Source of the DNA: Impatiens glandulifera | Lineage: Eukaryota > Streptophyta > Magnoliopsida > Ericales > Balsaminaceae | Direction of reading: 5' to 3' | DNA length: 64,000 nt | NCBI RefSeq assembly: GCF_907164915.1 | Contig: NC_061862.1 | Coordinates: 60,575,068 to 60,639,067 of the forward strand | In this document: positions 38,236 to 48,253 of the stretch, in pieces | Numbering within the stretch: position 1 is the first letter of the stretch | Layout of the letters: every line of letters begins with the position of its first letter | Position numbers and translations under genes: made by a program | The notes under the pieces: generated by a model | Databases searched by the model: none | Told to the model about the DNA's origin: nothing | What the model saw: the letters and a program-made list of their open reading frames with translations, nothing else

Positions 38236-39896
38236 TCACTTCCTCCTCAACAACCTGTAGTGCATAACCAACCATATCTTTATAACTGTATCTTTGAGGT
38301 GGTCTAACCAACCTTCAGTTACACTCTCATGAATAACTTCAGACGGTTGAGAATCTAATTGTTCAAACTCTAGCAGCTGACCCTCAACGTGGGGTTCTTT
38401 TTCCTTTTGTAAAGTAATTTCTAACTCCACCTGTTTGTTAGCACTACTGCTTTCTTCTACAGATTTCTCAATAGAGTTAAGTATAGAGTTCTTATCAACG
38501 ATGACGTTTCTACTCAGAATAACTCTTTTTTCAGATGGAGACCATATTTTGTATCCTTTTACACCATCTCCATGACCCACAAATACTCCAAGAAGATCCT
38601 CCTTTGTTAGAATCTGCATCCCCCTTTCACTCATATGACCAAGCCTCATATGCCAAAGTTTAGTCATATCATCCTTGTGAATCTCTGAGGATGCAACAGA
38701 AACAGAACCTGAGACAGTAGAACCTTGCAAAAAATATAAAGTACCATTCTTGACACCTTTCAGAATAACATCAAAACGCTTGCATACATTCAGAACTCCA
38801 CTTTCACCGTTGAACCAAAATCCTTTACTATCTAACATACTTAGAGATATCAAGTTCTTAGTGATAAGTGAAACATGTCTAACCTCATCTAGTGTACAGA
38901 ATCTGCCATCGTGTGTCCTGATCTTGATTGAGCCAATCCCAACTGCCTTACAAACAGAACTATTTGCCAAAGAAACACTGCCACCATCTACCTGTTTGTA
39001 AGATTCAAACCACTCTCTTCGAGAGCAAATATGATACGAGGCTCTACAATCAAGAACCCATGCATCAGTTTGATGGGTATGACCATCTACCACTAAAGCA
39101 ATGTCATCGTCAGATAATATATTATCTTCTGCAACAGCTGCAGAACCAGAATCAAATTTCTGTGGATTTTTCTTCAAAGGGCATTCATTCTTCCAATGTC
39201 CTTTCTCTTTGCAGTAATTGCAGATATCAGTCGGCTCAGGACCCTTTGAATTAAACGACTTGTCGCATTTCTTCTCTTTCTCTCGCCCATTACTTTCATT
39301 GGTAAACAAACCTGAAGCTTGACTATCTGTAATTGTACCAGACGTCATATGATGTAGATCCCTTGAATGAATGGAAGACCTAACATCTTCCAAACTTACT
39401 GTATCTTTCCTAACAATGAAAGACTGAACAAAATTTTCATACGATGAAGGCAAAGATACTAACAAGATTAATGCAGCATCTTCATCATCAACCTTAACAT
39501 CAATATTTCTTAATTCTAACATAATAGAATTCAATTGATCTAGGTGTTCTTTGATTTGCATACCTTCCTGCATTCGTAGAGTGAACAAACATTGCTTCAG
39601 AAGCAACTTGTTGGTGAGTGACTTCGTCATATAGAGACTCTCCAACTTCAACCATAACCCAATGGCCTTCTCCTCCTCTGAGACCTCAATGATAACATCG
39701 TCTACAAGACACAAAATTATTGTTGAATGCGCCTTCTCCTCCAGGATGGCCATCTCAGCGGTTATATCTGCTCCTAATGACACTTTCAGTGCCCCCATAC
39801 GCCATGTTGTTTCAGCAAAGCCCGCATCTTGATCTGCCATATGCTAAAACGGTTTCTCCCCGTGAACTTGTCGATTTTAATCTTCATTGCTGCCAT
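38236..39896 (-). pseudogene. Copia gag-protease with in-frame integrase deletion
   Basis: The natural gag start is at 39896 (MAAMKIKIDKFTGRNRFSIW), but a frameshift near 39800-39840 moves the rest into the 534-codon frame 39840-38236. That frame reads VDDVIIEVSEEEKAIGLWLK, a CCHC knuckle CNYCKEKGHWKNEC, a protease remnant VLDCRASYH (DCRA where DSGA is expected, so inactive) and LWHMRLGHMSERGMQ. It then passes directly from ILTKEDLL to GVFVGHGDGVKGYKIW, which normally lies after the integrase. The deletion of roughly 300 residues near plus position 38590 keeps the frame open. Confidence 0.92.
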
Positions 39897-39945
39897 CTCA
39901 GTTGAAGAACAAACAATCGAATAGCCTGAAGCTCTGATACCAGTT

Positions 39946-40212
39946 TGTTATAACATAATGCGTGAGAATGACATAAACAATAAGAAGGACAGAGATTTAA
40001 CGTGGTTCACCAAGATAGAACTTGGCTACGTCCACTCAGAAGAGAGAGATTATTATTGAGAAGATTGTTTTACAGAGATGATATGACAAACTAGGGTTAT
40101 AACATGAGTTTATATAACACTCAGTCCCCTGAAACCCTAATACAGAAACCCTAACAAATAGAGAATTGGGTCGGCCCATTAAGAAGGCCCAACTATACAA
40201 GTCTATTCAACC
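39946..40212 (-). repeat. 5' LTR of the integrase-deleted Copia element
   Basis: 267 bp, the same length as the 3' LTR with about 18 differences. It is separated by three bases from a perfect initiator tRNA-Met PBS at 39931-39942 and followed outside by the GAAAC duplication. Confidence 0.93.
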
Positions 40213-40252
40213 GAAACTAAAAAATAAAAGTAAGAAAGATGGTATTCTAGCT

Positions 40253-41223
40253 TAGGGGTGTAAATGACTCAAGATACTCGTGAGTTGCTTGTGAGTAGCT
40301 CGGTCAAAGCCTAGCTCGAACTCGGTTTGACCGAGCTCGAGTTGAGTTCGAGTAGCTCGATTATAAAATCGAGTTTGAGCTTTATATTTGTTGTTCGAGT
40401 AGTTCGTATATATATAATATAATATAATATAATATTTAATATATAATTTATATTATATATATATATTTAAATATATAAAAAATCAAACCCTAATTTCTCT
40501 CCTCCTTCCATTCCCAAACAGTCAAACTCATATCTCTCTCGTCTCCTTTCATTCCCGCTTTCTCCTCCTTCCATTTCAAGTCAAACTCATCTCTCTTCTC
40601 CTTCTATTCCCAAATGGTCAAACCCCTTTTTCTTCTCCTTTCATTTTTAAATGATCAAACTCATATATATCTTCTCATTCCTCTATCTTTCAAATTATTT
40701 CTCTATCAAAAAACCTCGAAGTATCAATTTTTTAGATTCTAATATTAATGGAACATTTTATTCATTTTCTTAATATTTCATATTTTGAATCTTGTAAAAT
40801 TTGAAAATCACTATATGACTAGTGTATCATATTGCCAAATTTTTAATATTTGTGATGAACATTTTTTTAAATATTTAATTTCGTTTGTAATTTCTAAATG
40901 AGATGTTTGTGATTAATTGATAATCTTTAAATTATGTGATTGTATTTATATTTTTTTATTCTTAAATAATGTTGTGATTATATATGTGTAGTTTGTGAAA
41001 TATATATATATATATTATATTATGTTTGAGATAGTATTTAGTAGTAAAATATAATTTTAATTTAATTTTCGAGTTTTCGAGTTTTCGAGTTCGAGTAGTT
41101 CAAATTATAATCGATCTAAGTTCGAGTATAAATTTTGGTACTCGGTCGAGTTCGAGTATTTACAATACAATTCGAGTCGAGTTCGAGTAGTGTGGTACTC
41201 GACTCGACTCGTTGACACCCTTA
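40253..41223. mobile_element. hAT-like non-autonomous element (GAGTCGAGTC family)
   Basis: Left end TAGGGGTGTAAATGA and right end, reversed, TAAGGGTGTCAACGA form terminal inverted repeats. Subterminal regions carry many copies of CGAGTTCGAG and CTCGACTCG, as expected for transposase-binding arrays. The inner 600 bases are AT-rich and non-coding. The flanks share TCTAGCT (near 40246 and 41227), offset by two bases, so the target duplication is imperfect and the class assignment is tentative. A truncated relative lies at 20395-20490. Confidence 0.55.
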
Positions 41224-41610
41224 TAATCTAGCTGAAAGCAGAAAGGAAATTCATATGAAGCGAATATTGCTATATAGTTGAAGACAATGATAGTGAATTT
41301 CTCATGACTTTTGATTACAACACAAGATTGTAAAATGAATGGATACTCGATTCTCATTCTATGTATCATGTGCTCAAATCGGGACTAGTTTTCAATATAT
41401 GGTCTTATAATGTATTGTATTAACGGAAAATAATTCATCATATAAGACTATGGATGTATTAAAAATGAGAATCCAAATATTTAATGGAGTTGTTGAGACA
41501 TGTTTTTTTATTTGAAAATGAATTTTATTCCTCTCGGTATTCTAGCGATATTGTTATATTACCTCTTTATTATTTAACGATAATGTCACTAAGTTATGAG
41601 ATTTGTGGGT

Positions 41611-41641
<31 letters not shown>

Positions 41642-42410
41642 ATGCTTAATTTTTAAAGTGCTCGGATTTTTGGGTCGAGAGTTGTGGTTAATTTGGATAT
41701 GTATGTGAGAGAAAATAGATACTTAGGTCGGATCGTGGGTTGATCTGTTCGCCCACGAGCTTGAAAAAATAAATAAATAATGTGATACACACAAGTTTTG
41801 AACTTGCAACTTCATAATCTAGTTGAAATTATAAAGGAAATTCATATAAAGCGAATATTGCTATATAGTTGAAGACAATGATAGTGAATTTCTCATGACT
41901 TCTGATTACAACGCAAGATTGCAAAATGAATGGATACTCAATTCTCATTCTATGTATCATGTGCTCAAATCGGGACTAGCTTTCAATATATGATATAGTT
42001 TTATAATGTATTGTATTAATGAAAATAATTCATCATATAAGGTTATGGATATATTAACAATGAGAATCCAAATATTTAATGGAGTTGATGAGACACTTTG
42101 TTATTTGAGACATGTTTTTTATTTAAAAATGAATCGTATTCCTCTCGGTATTCTAGCGATGTTGTTATATTACCTCTCTATTATTTAACAATAATGTCAC
42201 TAAGTTAGGACATTTGTGAGTTTGTCATATATATATATGGTAATGCTTAATTTTTAAAGTGTTCATATTATCGGGTCGAAAGTTGTGGTTAATTTGAATA
42301 TGTATGTGAGAGAAAATTGATACTTAGGTCGGATCTTGGGTTGACCCACCCACCCATGAGTTTGAAAAATTAAATAAAAAATGTGATACACACAAGTTTT
42401 GAATTTGCAA
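41221..42410. repeat. ~0.6-kb tandem duplication, two units
   Basis: Unit 1 starts near 41221 and unit 2 near 41815. Matching anchors are CTATATAGTTGAAGACAATG (41270 and 41861, period 591) and GTAATGCTTAATTTTTAAAG (41639 and 42240, period 601). Each unit ends with a minus-strand copy of the (TA)n-flanked repeat family. Identity is high but there are several indels. The open frame at 42006-42188 has no recognisable domain. Confidence 0.9.
41637..41815 (-). repeat. (TA)n-flanked ~310-bp repeat family, truncated copy
   Basis: The minus-strand tail, core and B-box region are present (GTAATGCTTAATTTTTAAAG, then GTTTTGAACTTGCAAC). The A-box and head are lost where the 0.6-kb duplication unit restarts. 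It is preceded by (TA)n at 41614-41637. Confidence 0.75.
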
Positions 42411-42480
42411 CCTTATAATATAAGTTTAACAATTTAACCAACTAAGTTAATATCACTTTATATTTTAAAATCAACTTCAG
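42238..42480 (-). repeat. (TA)n-flanked ~310-bp repeat family, nearly complete copy
   Basis: Same order as the copy at 41637 but extending through the A-box side (TTAACCAACTAAGTTAATAT, then CACTTTATATTTTAAAATC). It diverges from the plus-strand array copies at many positions, so it is probably an older insertion. Confidence 0.75.
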
Positions 42481-42886
42481 AAATTGATGAACGTATGACA
42501 TTTCTAGTTATACAACTTCAATTTTAAATAATTAAACTAATAATATTTTTAATTCATTTATATAATTTATTATATATATATATATAACCTTCTATATATA
42601 TAATTGTTAGTCATATCAATTATATATTCATACATAAATTTATAAAAAGAAATCAACAACCTTAATTAGTGTAATGGTTAATTGTTCATTCTATATAATA
42701 AGGATCGAGGGTGACGGAAGTGAGTTAAAATATTTAAAAACATATATATATTTTTAATATTAATATAGTTGAGTATCAAGTTTCGGGTTTCGTAGTGTTT
42801 TTATTCCTAACCCAAAACCAAATCCAAATTTAAAATATCCGACCCGACCATAAGGTATCAACGAGTATTAGGTATACGAGTACCCA
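42481..42886. other. intergenic with TA tracts and GGTATACGAGTACC repeats
   Basis: Short (TA)n tracts near 42565-42600. At 42860-42894 the motif CGAGTATTAGGTATACGAGT precedes the hAT insertion and recurs after it near 44362. The hAT element therefore landed in one copy of a small local repeat. No gene. Confidence 0.5.
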
Positions 42887-42894
42887 GGTCCGGA

Positions 42895-44341
42895 CCTACT
42901 GTGTAATAAGTGAGGCAATTGCCTCAGACCCAAATATTTTTGGGGCACCAAAATCTTCAAAAAAAAGTTATAATGATATGTTTATGGGCTTATTTTTAAA
43001 AAGTCCATAAATAATAATTGATAACCTATCAATTATAAGCCCTAACTTAATTTGTATCCAAAAAAATAAAAATAAAAAACACTATCGCACGATTCTCATT
43101 TATCAACAAAATCAAGGAAAAAGAAAAAAAATAAAAACAAGCATTCTGGAAAAAGAAAATGAAACACTTCTCCCAAACCCCAAGCTCGTCGTCGATCCTC
43201 CAGCTTGCCGGAATCGGAGCAAAAAACTCGATCATCTCCTTACCCGAGCTCTTGGGACTTTTTCGCTCGTTCCAGCATTGTTTCTCGGCACTACGCCACT
43301 GCCCACTAGAGTTCTTCCTCCAATTTCGGTGAAATTTTGGTTCGATTTACTTTATTATTTTTGGTTGTTAAGGATTTGTCTGGTGGAATGATGGATTCAC
43401 AATCCGTATCTTGCATTATTACATAGAGGAAGTGCAACATTGTGGTTAATCATAGATTCATAAAATGCTGGTTAATCTATAAATTTTTAATGCAGATTAG
43501 CATTTAGAGTTTTATCAAGCATGTCTCCTATAAGAAAACAATTGTTTGGGCAGAAAAAAGAAAGAAAAAACAAAAGGAAGATGTTTTAATTCAAAGACAA
43601 ATAGGAAGCCTTAATAAGTATTTCACAAGCAATTTTAAAAGTACGAAGAAACCTTTGGGTTTTTATTTAGTTTGGAAAAGTTGAAGTCTATTGATGATGA
43701 TGGTCTCTTGAGCTCATGTGTCAATCTTCAAAAAATTTTAACACATGATGGGCACTCTGATGTTGATGGATCAGATTTATTTTTAGAACTAAAGTTGTTA
43801 AGACATTCATTACCCGGAGAATAAAAAAGAGTGATTGATGTGCTGAATTATTTGAAAACAATGGATGGTTGTTATCCAAATTCCTATATCGCATATCGAG
43901 TTTTGTTGACTATACCAGTTACTGTTGCATATGCGGAAAAGAGTTTTTCCAAATTGAAGTTGATTAAAACTTATCTTCGATCAACTATGTCGCAAGAAAG
44001 ACTAAATGGGTTAGTTATGTTATCTATCGAGAAAAAAATTATTGAGAAAATTGATTATGCCAACTTGATCAATACTTTCGCTTCAAAAAATGTGAGACGA
44101 GTAATATTCAAATGATTATGTACTAGTTCGAAACATGAATTTTATATTTTGTTTGATCTTCTTTGTTTTTTTAGTATTTACTTATGACATATTAATTATT
44201 TTGATGATATTTTATTTCTAGAATTCATGTTACAAATACTATTATATTTAAATCGATAAAAAATATATGTATGAATATTAAGCTTTGAGGGCACCAAGTT
44301 TTGTGCTCGCCTCAGGCCTCGAAATCTCAGGTCCGGCACTG
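42895..44341 (+). mobile_element. internally deleted hAT transposon, 1447 bp
   Basis: The left terminus CAGGTCCGGACCT and the reversed right terminus CAGTGCCGGACCT form inverted repeats. A perfect 8-bp duplication CGAGTACC flanks the element (42887-42894, 44342-44349). A GC-richer leader at 43150-43320 is followed by a few transposase pieces and the C-terminal dimerisation region at 43831-44115. A full hAT transposase is about 600-800 aa, so most of the catalytic region is missing. It could only move with a transposase supplied elsewhere. Confidence 0.92.
43831..44115 (+). pseudogene. hAT transposase C-terminal dimerisation domain remnant
   Basis: 95 codons read LLTIPVTVAYAEKSFSKLKL then KTYLRSTMSQERLNGLVMLS, the hallmark of Dimer_Tnp_hAT in plant ZMYM1/TTF-type hAT proteins. 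The same frame continues upstream past a stop at about 43822 with LFLELKLLRHSLPGE, also typical, so the open frame is the end of a longer broken gene. The RNase H-fold catalytic domain is deleted. Confidence 0.9.
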
Positions 44342-44349
44342 CGAGTACC

Positions 44350-45823
44350 CATTGTCATTCAACGAGTATCAGGTATACGAGTACCCATTGTCTTCATAGT
44401 TATTTGTCTTGATATATAAAATTGTATAATGGTGGTGATATGTTTGAGATTAAAAATATATTGGTATAAGACTAAAATGACAATAGTTATATATGAGAAT
44501 TTGATATAAAAAAAATGTGTTGTTGTTTAAAATTATTAAACAAAAAAGAATTTTGATCAAATTATCTTTATTTGGTCTTCCTCTTTAGTTTGTTTATAAA
44601 GTAGTTTGAACTAGATAAAATTATTTGTCCGTGGGTCTAAAATTACATAATATAAAGATATTGTTTTTCTTACAATATAAAGTGTTGCACTAAATCGCAA
44701 TATGTAGTTAATGTGAGAAGAATATATACAACCGTTGTGCCTATTATAACATTATGCATCTCAAAAATGTTCGTAGTTAATGAATTTATATTATTTTTTA
44801 CTCTTAAAATAATCAAATATTTTCATTACTAATATCACAAAAGATAACACAAAAGTCTAACTACTTTTATGCCGAAACTCTCATAAATTGAATTAAGGGT
44901 AACAAATACACTTTTTTTTTATCATTATTATTTAAGTGGAGAACCATGCAAATATTTACACATTTTATGCTATCACGGAAAATTATCCTAAATTGTGAAG
45001 ATGATTTGTCCAAACTAAAAACTTAGTCATCAAATAAAATGTTGTCATTTTAACATATATATTAAATTACTTTATTTGTTTTAAAATTTGTTTGAAATTA
45101 TGCACATATTTATTTTTAATATGCTAAATTATAATATCTTTTTAGTTAACAACTAACGTTTTTGACATTTTGTATCTAAAATTGATCATAATACTCATTA
45201 TCTCCTAATGATGATCTTATTATTTTTTTAAATAATTTATACATATTTTTTTAAATCTTCATACATCGGTTAGTGAAGAATCCATGCAAATATTTATACA
45301 TTTTATGGTTTTACGACGAATTACCCAAAACGGTAATTGTGAATACGAATTGTCCAAACTAAAACTAAACGTTAAGTCATCTAATAAAATATTGTTTCAT
45401 TTAAACTCTAAAGGTACATGGAATGTTTTTTTATGTATTTTTAATTGTTTTATTTTTTATAACTATTTATGATTGAGATAATTTTATAAGATTTATTTTA
45501 TTTATGATTGAGATAATTTTATAAGATTTATTTTATTTATGATTGAGATAATTTTATAAAATTTATTTTTTATTATGTCATATTTAACATGCAATCTTGG
45601 TAAACAAATTAGGATTAAATTTAAGCTTTTAATCTTATAATGATTTTTTATTTAATATTTAATTTAATAATATTTTTCAAAAAAATAATATGATTTAGTA
45701 TTTCATACAATAATACTATAAATCAAATAATAGATATTTGTGAACTATTTACAACATTTAAAACTATATATATATATATATATATATATTATAAAACTAT
45801 GTTAAATAATTATATTTTTCATG

Positions 45824-45856
<33 letters not shown>

Positions 45857-46661
45857 TTTATGAATTTATTTGTATATATATTTATAAAAATAATTAATAA
45901 TTTAAAAATATTAACATAAGAAAAGGTTAAAAAAACATCATGTGAAATATATTAATTTTTATTTTAATATTTATTAAATTATTAGTTTAAAATATCATTT
46001 ATACAAATATATTTGAAAATGATTAATATAAATTATTATTTAATAAAACTTAGTATAATATAAAATAATTTATTTATATATTTTAAATAATTTATAAATA
46101 TTTATTATTTTAATTTATAATATTATTATATGAAATAAAGACCTTTATATTATTCCAAATATATATTATTAAACAAAAAAGTTCATTAAAATTTTAAATA
46201 TTAAATATTAATATAATATATATATATAACTAAATATGTTAATTTATAAAATTAATAAATATTATATTTTAATACTATATAAAATTAAATGAAAATAATA
46301 ATCAATTATTCTTAATTAAATGGATTAATAGTATAAGTTTGTAAAAACCTTAATTAAATGGATTTAAGTAAAACCTAGTAAAAAAAGTGAAAGAAAAATA
46401 GTAACAACTTGGCAGGCAGGCAAGCACGCGCCATGAAGGCAGGCACATGCCTAAGATCCTCTTAGCATGCATACCCCATTACCAACCAATCCATGACATG
46501 TCGACAACTCACACATAAATTAACAACGGAAACTTGTTTCGACGGACGAAGATAGGAACATCATTCATCCATTCTCTCTCTCACCATTTCCTTTTTTCAC
46601 GTCATCCACTTGCCCTATTGTCTTTTTCATTTTTTAAAAAAAATTTCTTTAAATCATTGCC
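44350..46661. other. AT-rich intergenic with two local duplications
   Basis: 44936-45055 and 45272-45405 are diverged copies (anchor ATGCAAATATTTA, period 336). 45466-45570 is a 35-bp tandem triplicate of TATTTATGATTGAGATAATT plus TTATAAGATTTATTT. Several (TA)n tracts lie at 45765-45850. 46400-46660 is GC-richer and pyrimidine-rich (TCTCTCTCTCACC near 46573, CACGTCATCC near 46600) and is the likely kinase promoter. The open frame at 46534-46743 is leader sequence. Confidence 0.6.
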
Positions 46662-46669
46662 ATATAAAT
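46662..46669 (+). promoter_or_regulatory. TATA box of the kinase gene
   Basis: ATATAAAT lies about 75 bases upstream of the start codon at 46740, followed by a CA-rich leader. The position implies a short 5' UTR of about 45 bases. Sequence-based inference only. Confidence 0.55.
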
Positions 46670-46739
46670 ACACACAACCATCTCAATTCTCAATTACCAA
46701 GCAAACACCTCCATCTCTCAATTCTCAATCATCCAGACC

Positions 46740-48152
46740 ATGAAAACCTCCAAACCAACCTCCACCTGGGTTAGATCCCATTGCATAGGAAAGGGTTCAT
46801 TTGGAACTGTCAACTTAGCCCTTTCCCAACAACCGGACGCCAAATTGTTCGCCGTCAAATCCGTCCACCAAAATTCCGGTCACCACCAGATTCAAGCCTT
46901 GGAGAACGAAATTCAAATTCTCAGCTCCCTTTCCTCCCCTTGTATCGTCGATTACCTAGGAGATGACGTGTCCATTGAGTCAGACGGCTTCTCCTACAGA
47001 AATTTACATATGGAGTATTTACCCGCCGGCACCGTCGCCGACCTACCTGTTCTCTCCGGCGAAGAAACAGTTAAATCGTACGCTTGGTGTATAGTATCCG
47101 CTTTGAGTTACATACACTCTAAGGGTATCATCCACTGCGACGTCAAGGGGAAAAACGTTCTTCTCGGGACCACTCCCGGAACTGCCAAACTCGCCGACTT
47201 TGGGTCGGCCATGTCACAAAACGACGAAATAGGACCGGTTGAGGCGGAGGCGACACGGGGGAGCCCGCTTTGGATGGCGCCGGAGGTTATCCGAGGGGAA
47301 TATCAAGGACCAGAATCGGATGTCTGGTCACTGGGCTGCACCGTGATCGAGATGATGACTGGAAAACCAGCTTGGGAGGACCGTGGGTGGTGTCATACCC
47401 TGTTTCAGATCGGGTACTCTGATAATCTACCCGAATGGCCAAGTGGGTTATCGAAAATCGCCGAGGATTTTCTTGACAAATGCCTCCGGCGGGATAGGAA
47501 TGAGAGATGGAGCTGTGATATGCTGCTCCGGCACCCTTTTATCTCTTCATCGGAGCCCTTCTTCAAAGTTAATAATACTCATATTCTTGAACGTTCATCC
47601 CCTCGTTTAGTGCTGGATTGGGCTTCCATCGAGAGAGAGGAGGGTGATGTGGAGTCAGCAAAGGTAAGAATCCAAAAATTGGCAACAAAAATGGAGGTTA
47701 ATTGGGAATCTGATGGTTGGTCGGAGGTGAGAAACTTGGTCGGGGACGGTGACGGTGACGGGAAGACAGAGGTCCAAATCCAATATTCAAATTCTAGTAA
47801 TTCCGACCAAAATATAGAGTGTCGACATGATTCAGGTACAACACAACAAACAAATGGACGGCGGCCTGAAGTTTACGCCACGATGGGCGAGGAGAATGGT
47901 GCTGGCTGCAAAAGTCAATTAATTATGTTCTTCATTAAGAACAAGTCAGAGCAGTTGACATTTTCTTTATTTCATTTGTTGTGTGTTTTTTTCTACATTA
48001 TCTTATTACTACTAATCCAGAATCTCCATCCATTTGGGCACTCTAAATATTTATATTTTTTTGAATTTACTCAATTAAAATATCTACCCAAAATTAATTA
48101 TATACTAAAATTAAAATTTTCAATAACTCAAAGCCAGAACAAATTAAACTAA
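46740..48152 (+). CDS. MAPKKK17/18-like protein kinase, single exon, with odd C-terminal tail
   Basis: A Ser/Thr kinase of the plant MEKK-type MAPKKK17-21 group, 470 aa. The kinase domain (about 10-267) has all core motifs: glycine loop GKGSFGTV (17-24), K40, E57, catalytic HCDVKGKN (D134, N139; the HRD arginine is cysteine, so a non-RD kinase), DFG (153-155) and GSPLWMAPE (174-182). EVIRGEYQGPESDVWSLGCT is diagnostic of this subfamily, whose Arabidopsis members are intronless and act upstream of MKK3 in ABA and stress signalling. Residues 268-395 are an acidic, Ser/Asn/Gly-rich tail. From residue 396 the frame runs into A/T-rich sequence encoding a hydrophobic stretch (about 405-425) that resembles a membrane helix and is not expected for the family. 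Either the normal stop was lost or the 3' end is spliced. Confidence 0.9.
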   Translation: MKTSKPTSTWVRSHCIGKGSFGTVNLALSQQPDAKLFAVKSVHQNSGHHQIQALENEIQILSSLSSPCIVDYLGDDVSIESDGFSYRNLHMEYLPAGTVADLPVLSGEETVKSYAWCIVSALSYIHSKGIIHCDVKGKNVLLGTTPGTAKLADFGSAMSQNDEIGPVEAEATRGSPLWMAPEVIRGEYQGPESDVWSLGCTVIEMMTGKPAWEDRGWCHTLFQIGYSDNLPEWPSGLSKIAEDFLDKCLRRDRNERWSCDMLLRHPFISSSEPFFKVNNTHILERSSPRLVLDWASIEREEGDVESAKVRIQKLATKMEVNWESDGWSEVRNLVGDGDGDGKTEVQIQYSNSSNSDQNIECRHDSGTTQQTNGRRPEVYATMGEENGAGCKSQLIMFFIKNKSEQLTFSLFHLLCVFFYIILLLLIQNLHPFGHSKYLYFFEFTQLKYLPKINYILKLKFSITQSQNKLN

Positions 48153-48220
48153 TTGCATATGAACTACTCTTATTAAATTCTAAATAAAATATTAACACAA
48201 AAAAACTAACAATTTATCAA

Positions 48221-48253
<33 letters not shown>

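Larger units (their letters stand above)
36010..40217 (-). mobile_element. integrase-deleted Ty1/Copia retrotransposon
   Basis: LTRs of 267 bp lie at 36015-36281 (3') and 39946-40212 (5'). They are flanked by a perfect 5-bp duplication GAAAC (36010-36014, 40213-40217). The PBS GCTCTGATACCA at 39931-39942 (minus-strand TGGTATCAGAGC) is a perfect initiator tRNA-Met site, and a purine tract lies just inside the 3' LTR (rc of 36282-36296). The LTRs differ at about 18 of 267 positions (roughly 6.7 percent), so this insertion is several times older than the one at 21.2 kb. The internal region keeps gag, protease, RT and RNase H but lacks the integrase core, so the element is non-autonomous. Confidence 0.94.

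Noticed and set aside
4722..47200. Phosphatase and MAPKKK as a functional cluster
   Set aside because: They are 41 kb apart, separated by transposons, and plant genes of these families are dispersed; co-location is most simply chance.
47655..47670. AAAG-GTAAGA as a 5' splice site in the kinase gene
   Set aside because: The frame continues with family-like acidic sequence beyond it, and members of this kinase subfamily are intronless. No convincing acceptor was identified. RNA data could reopen it.
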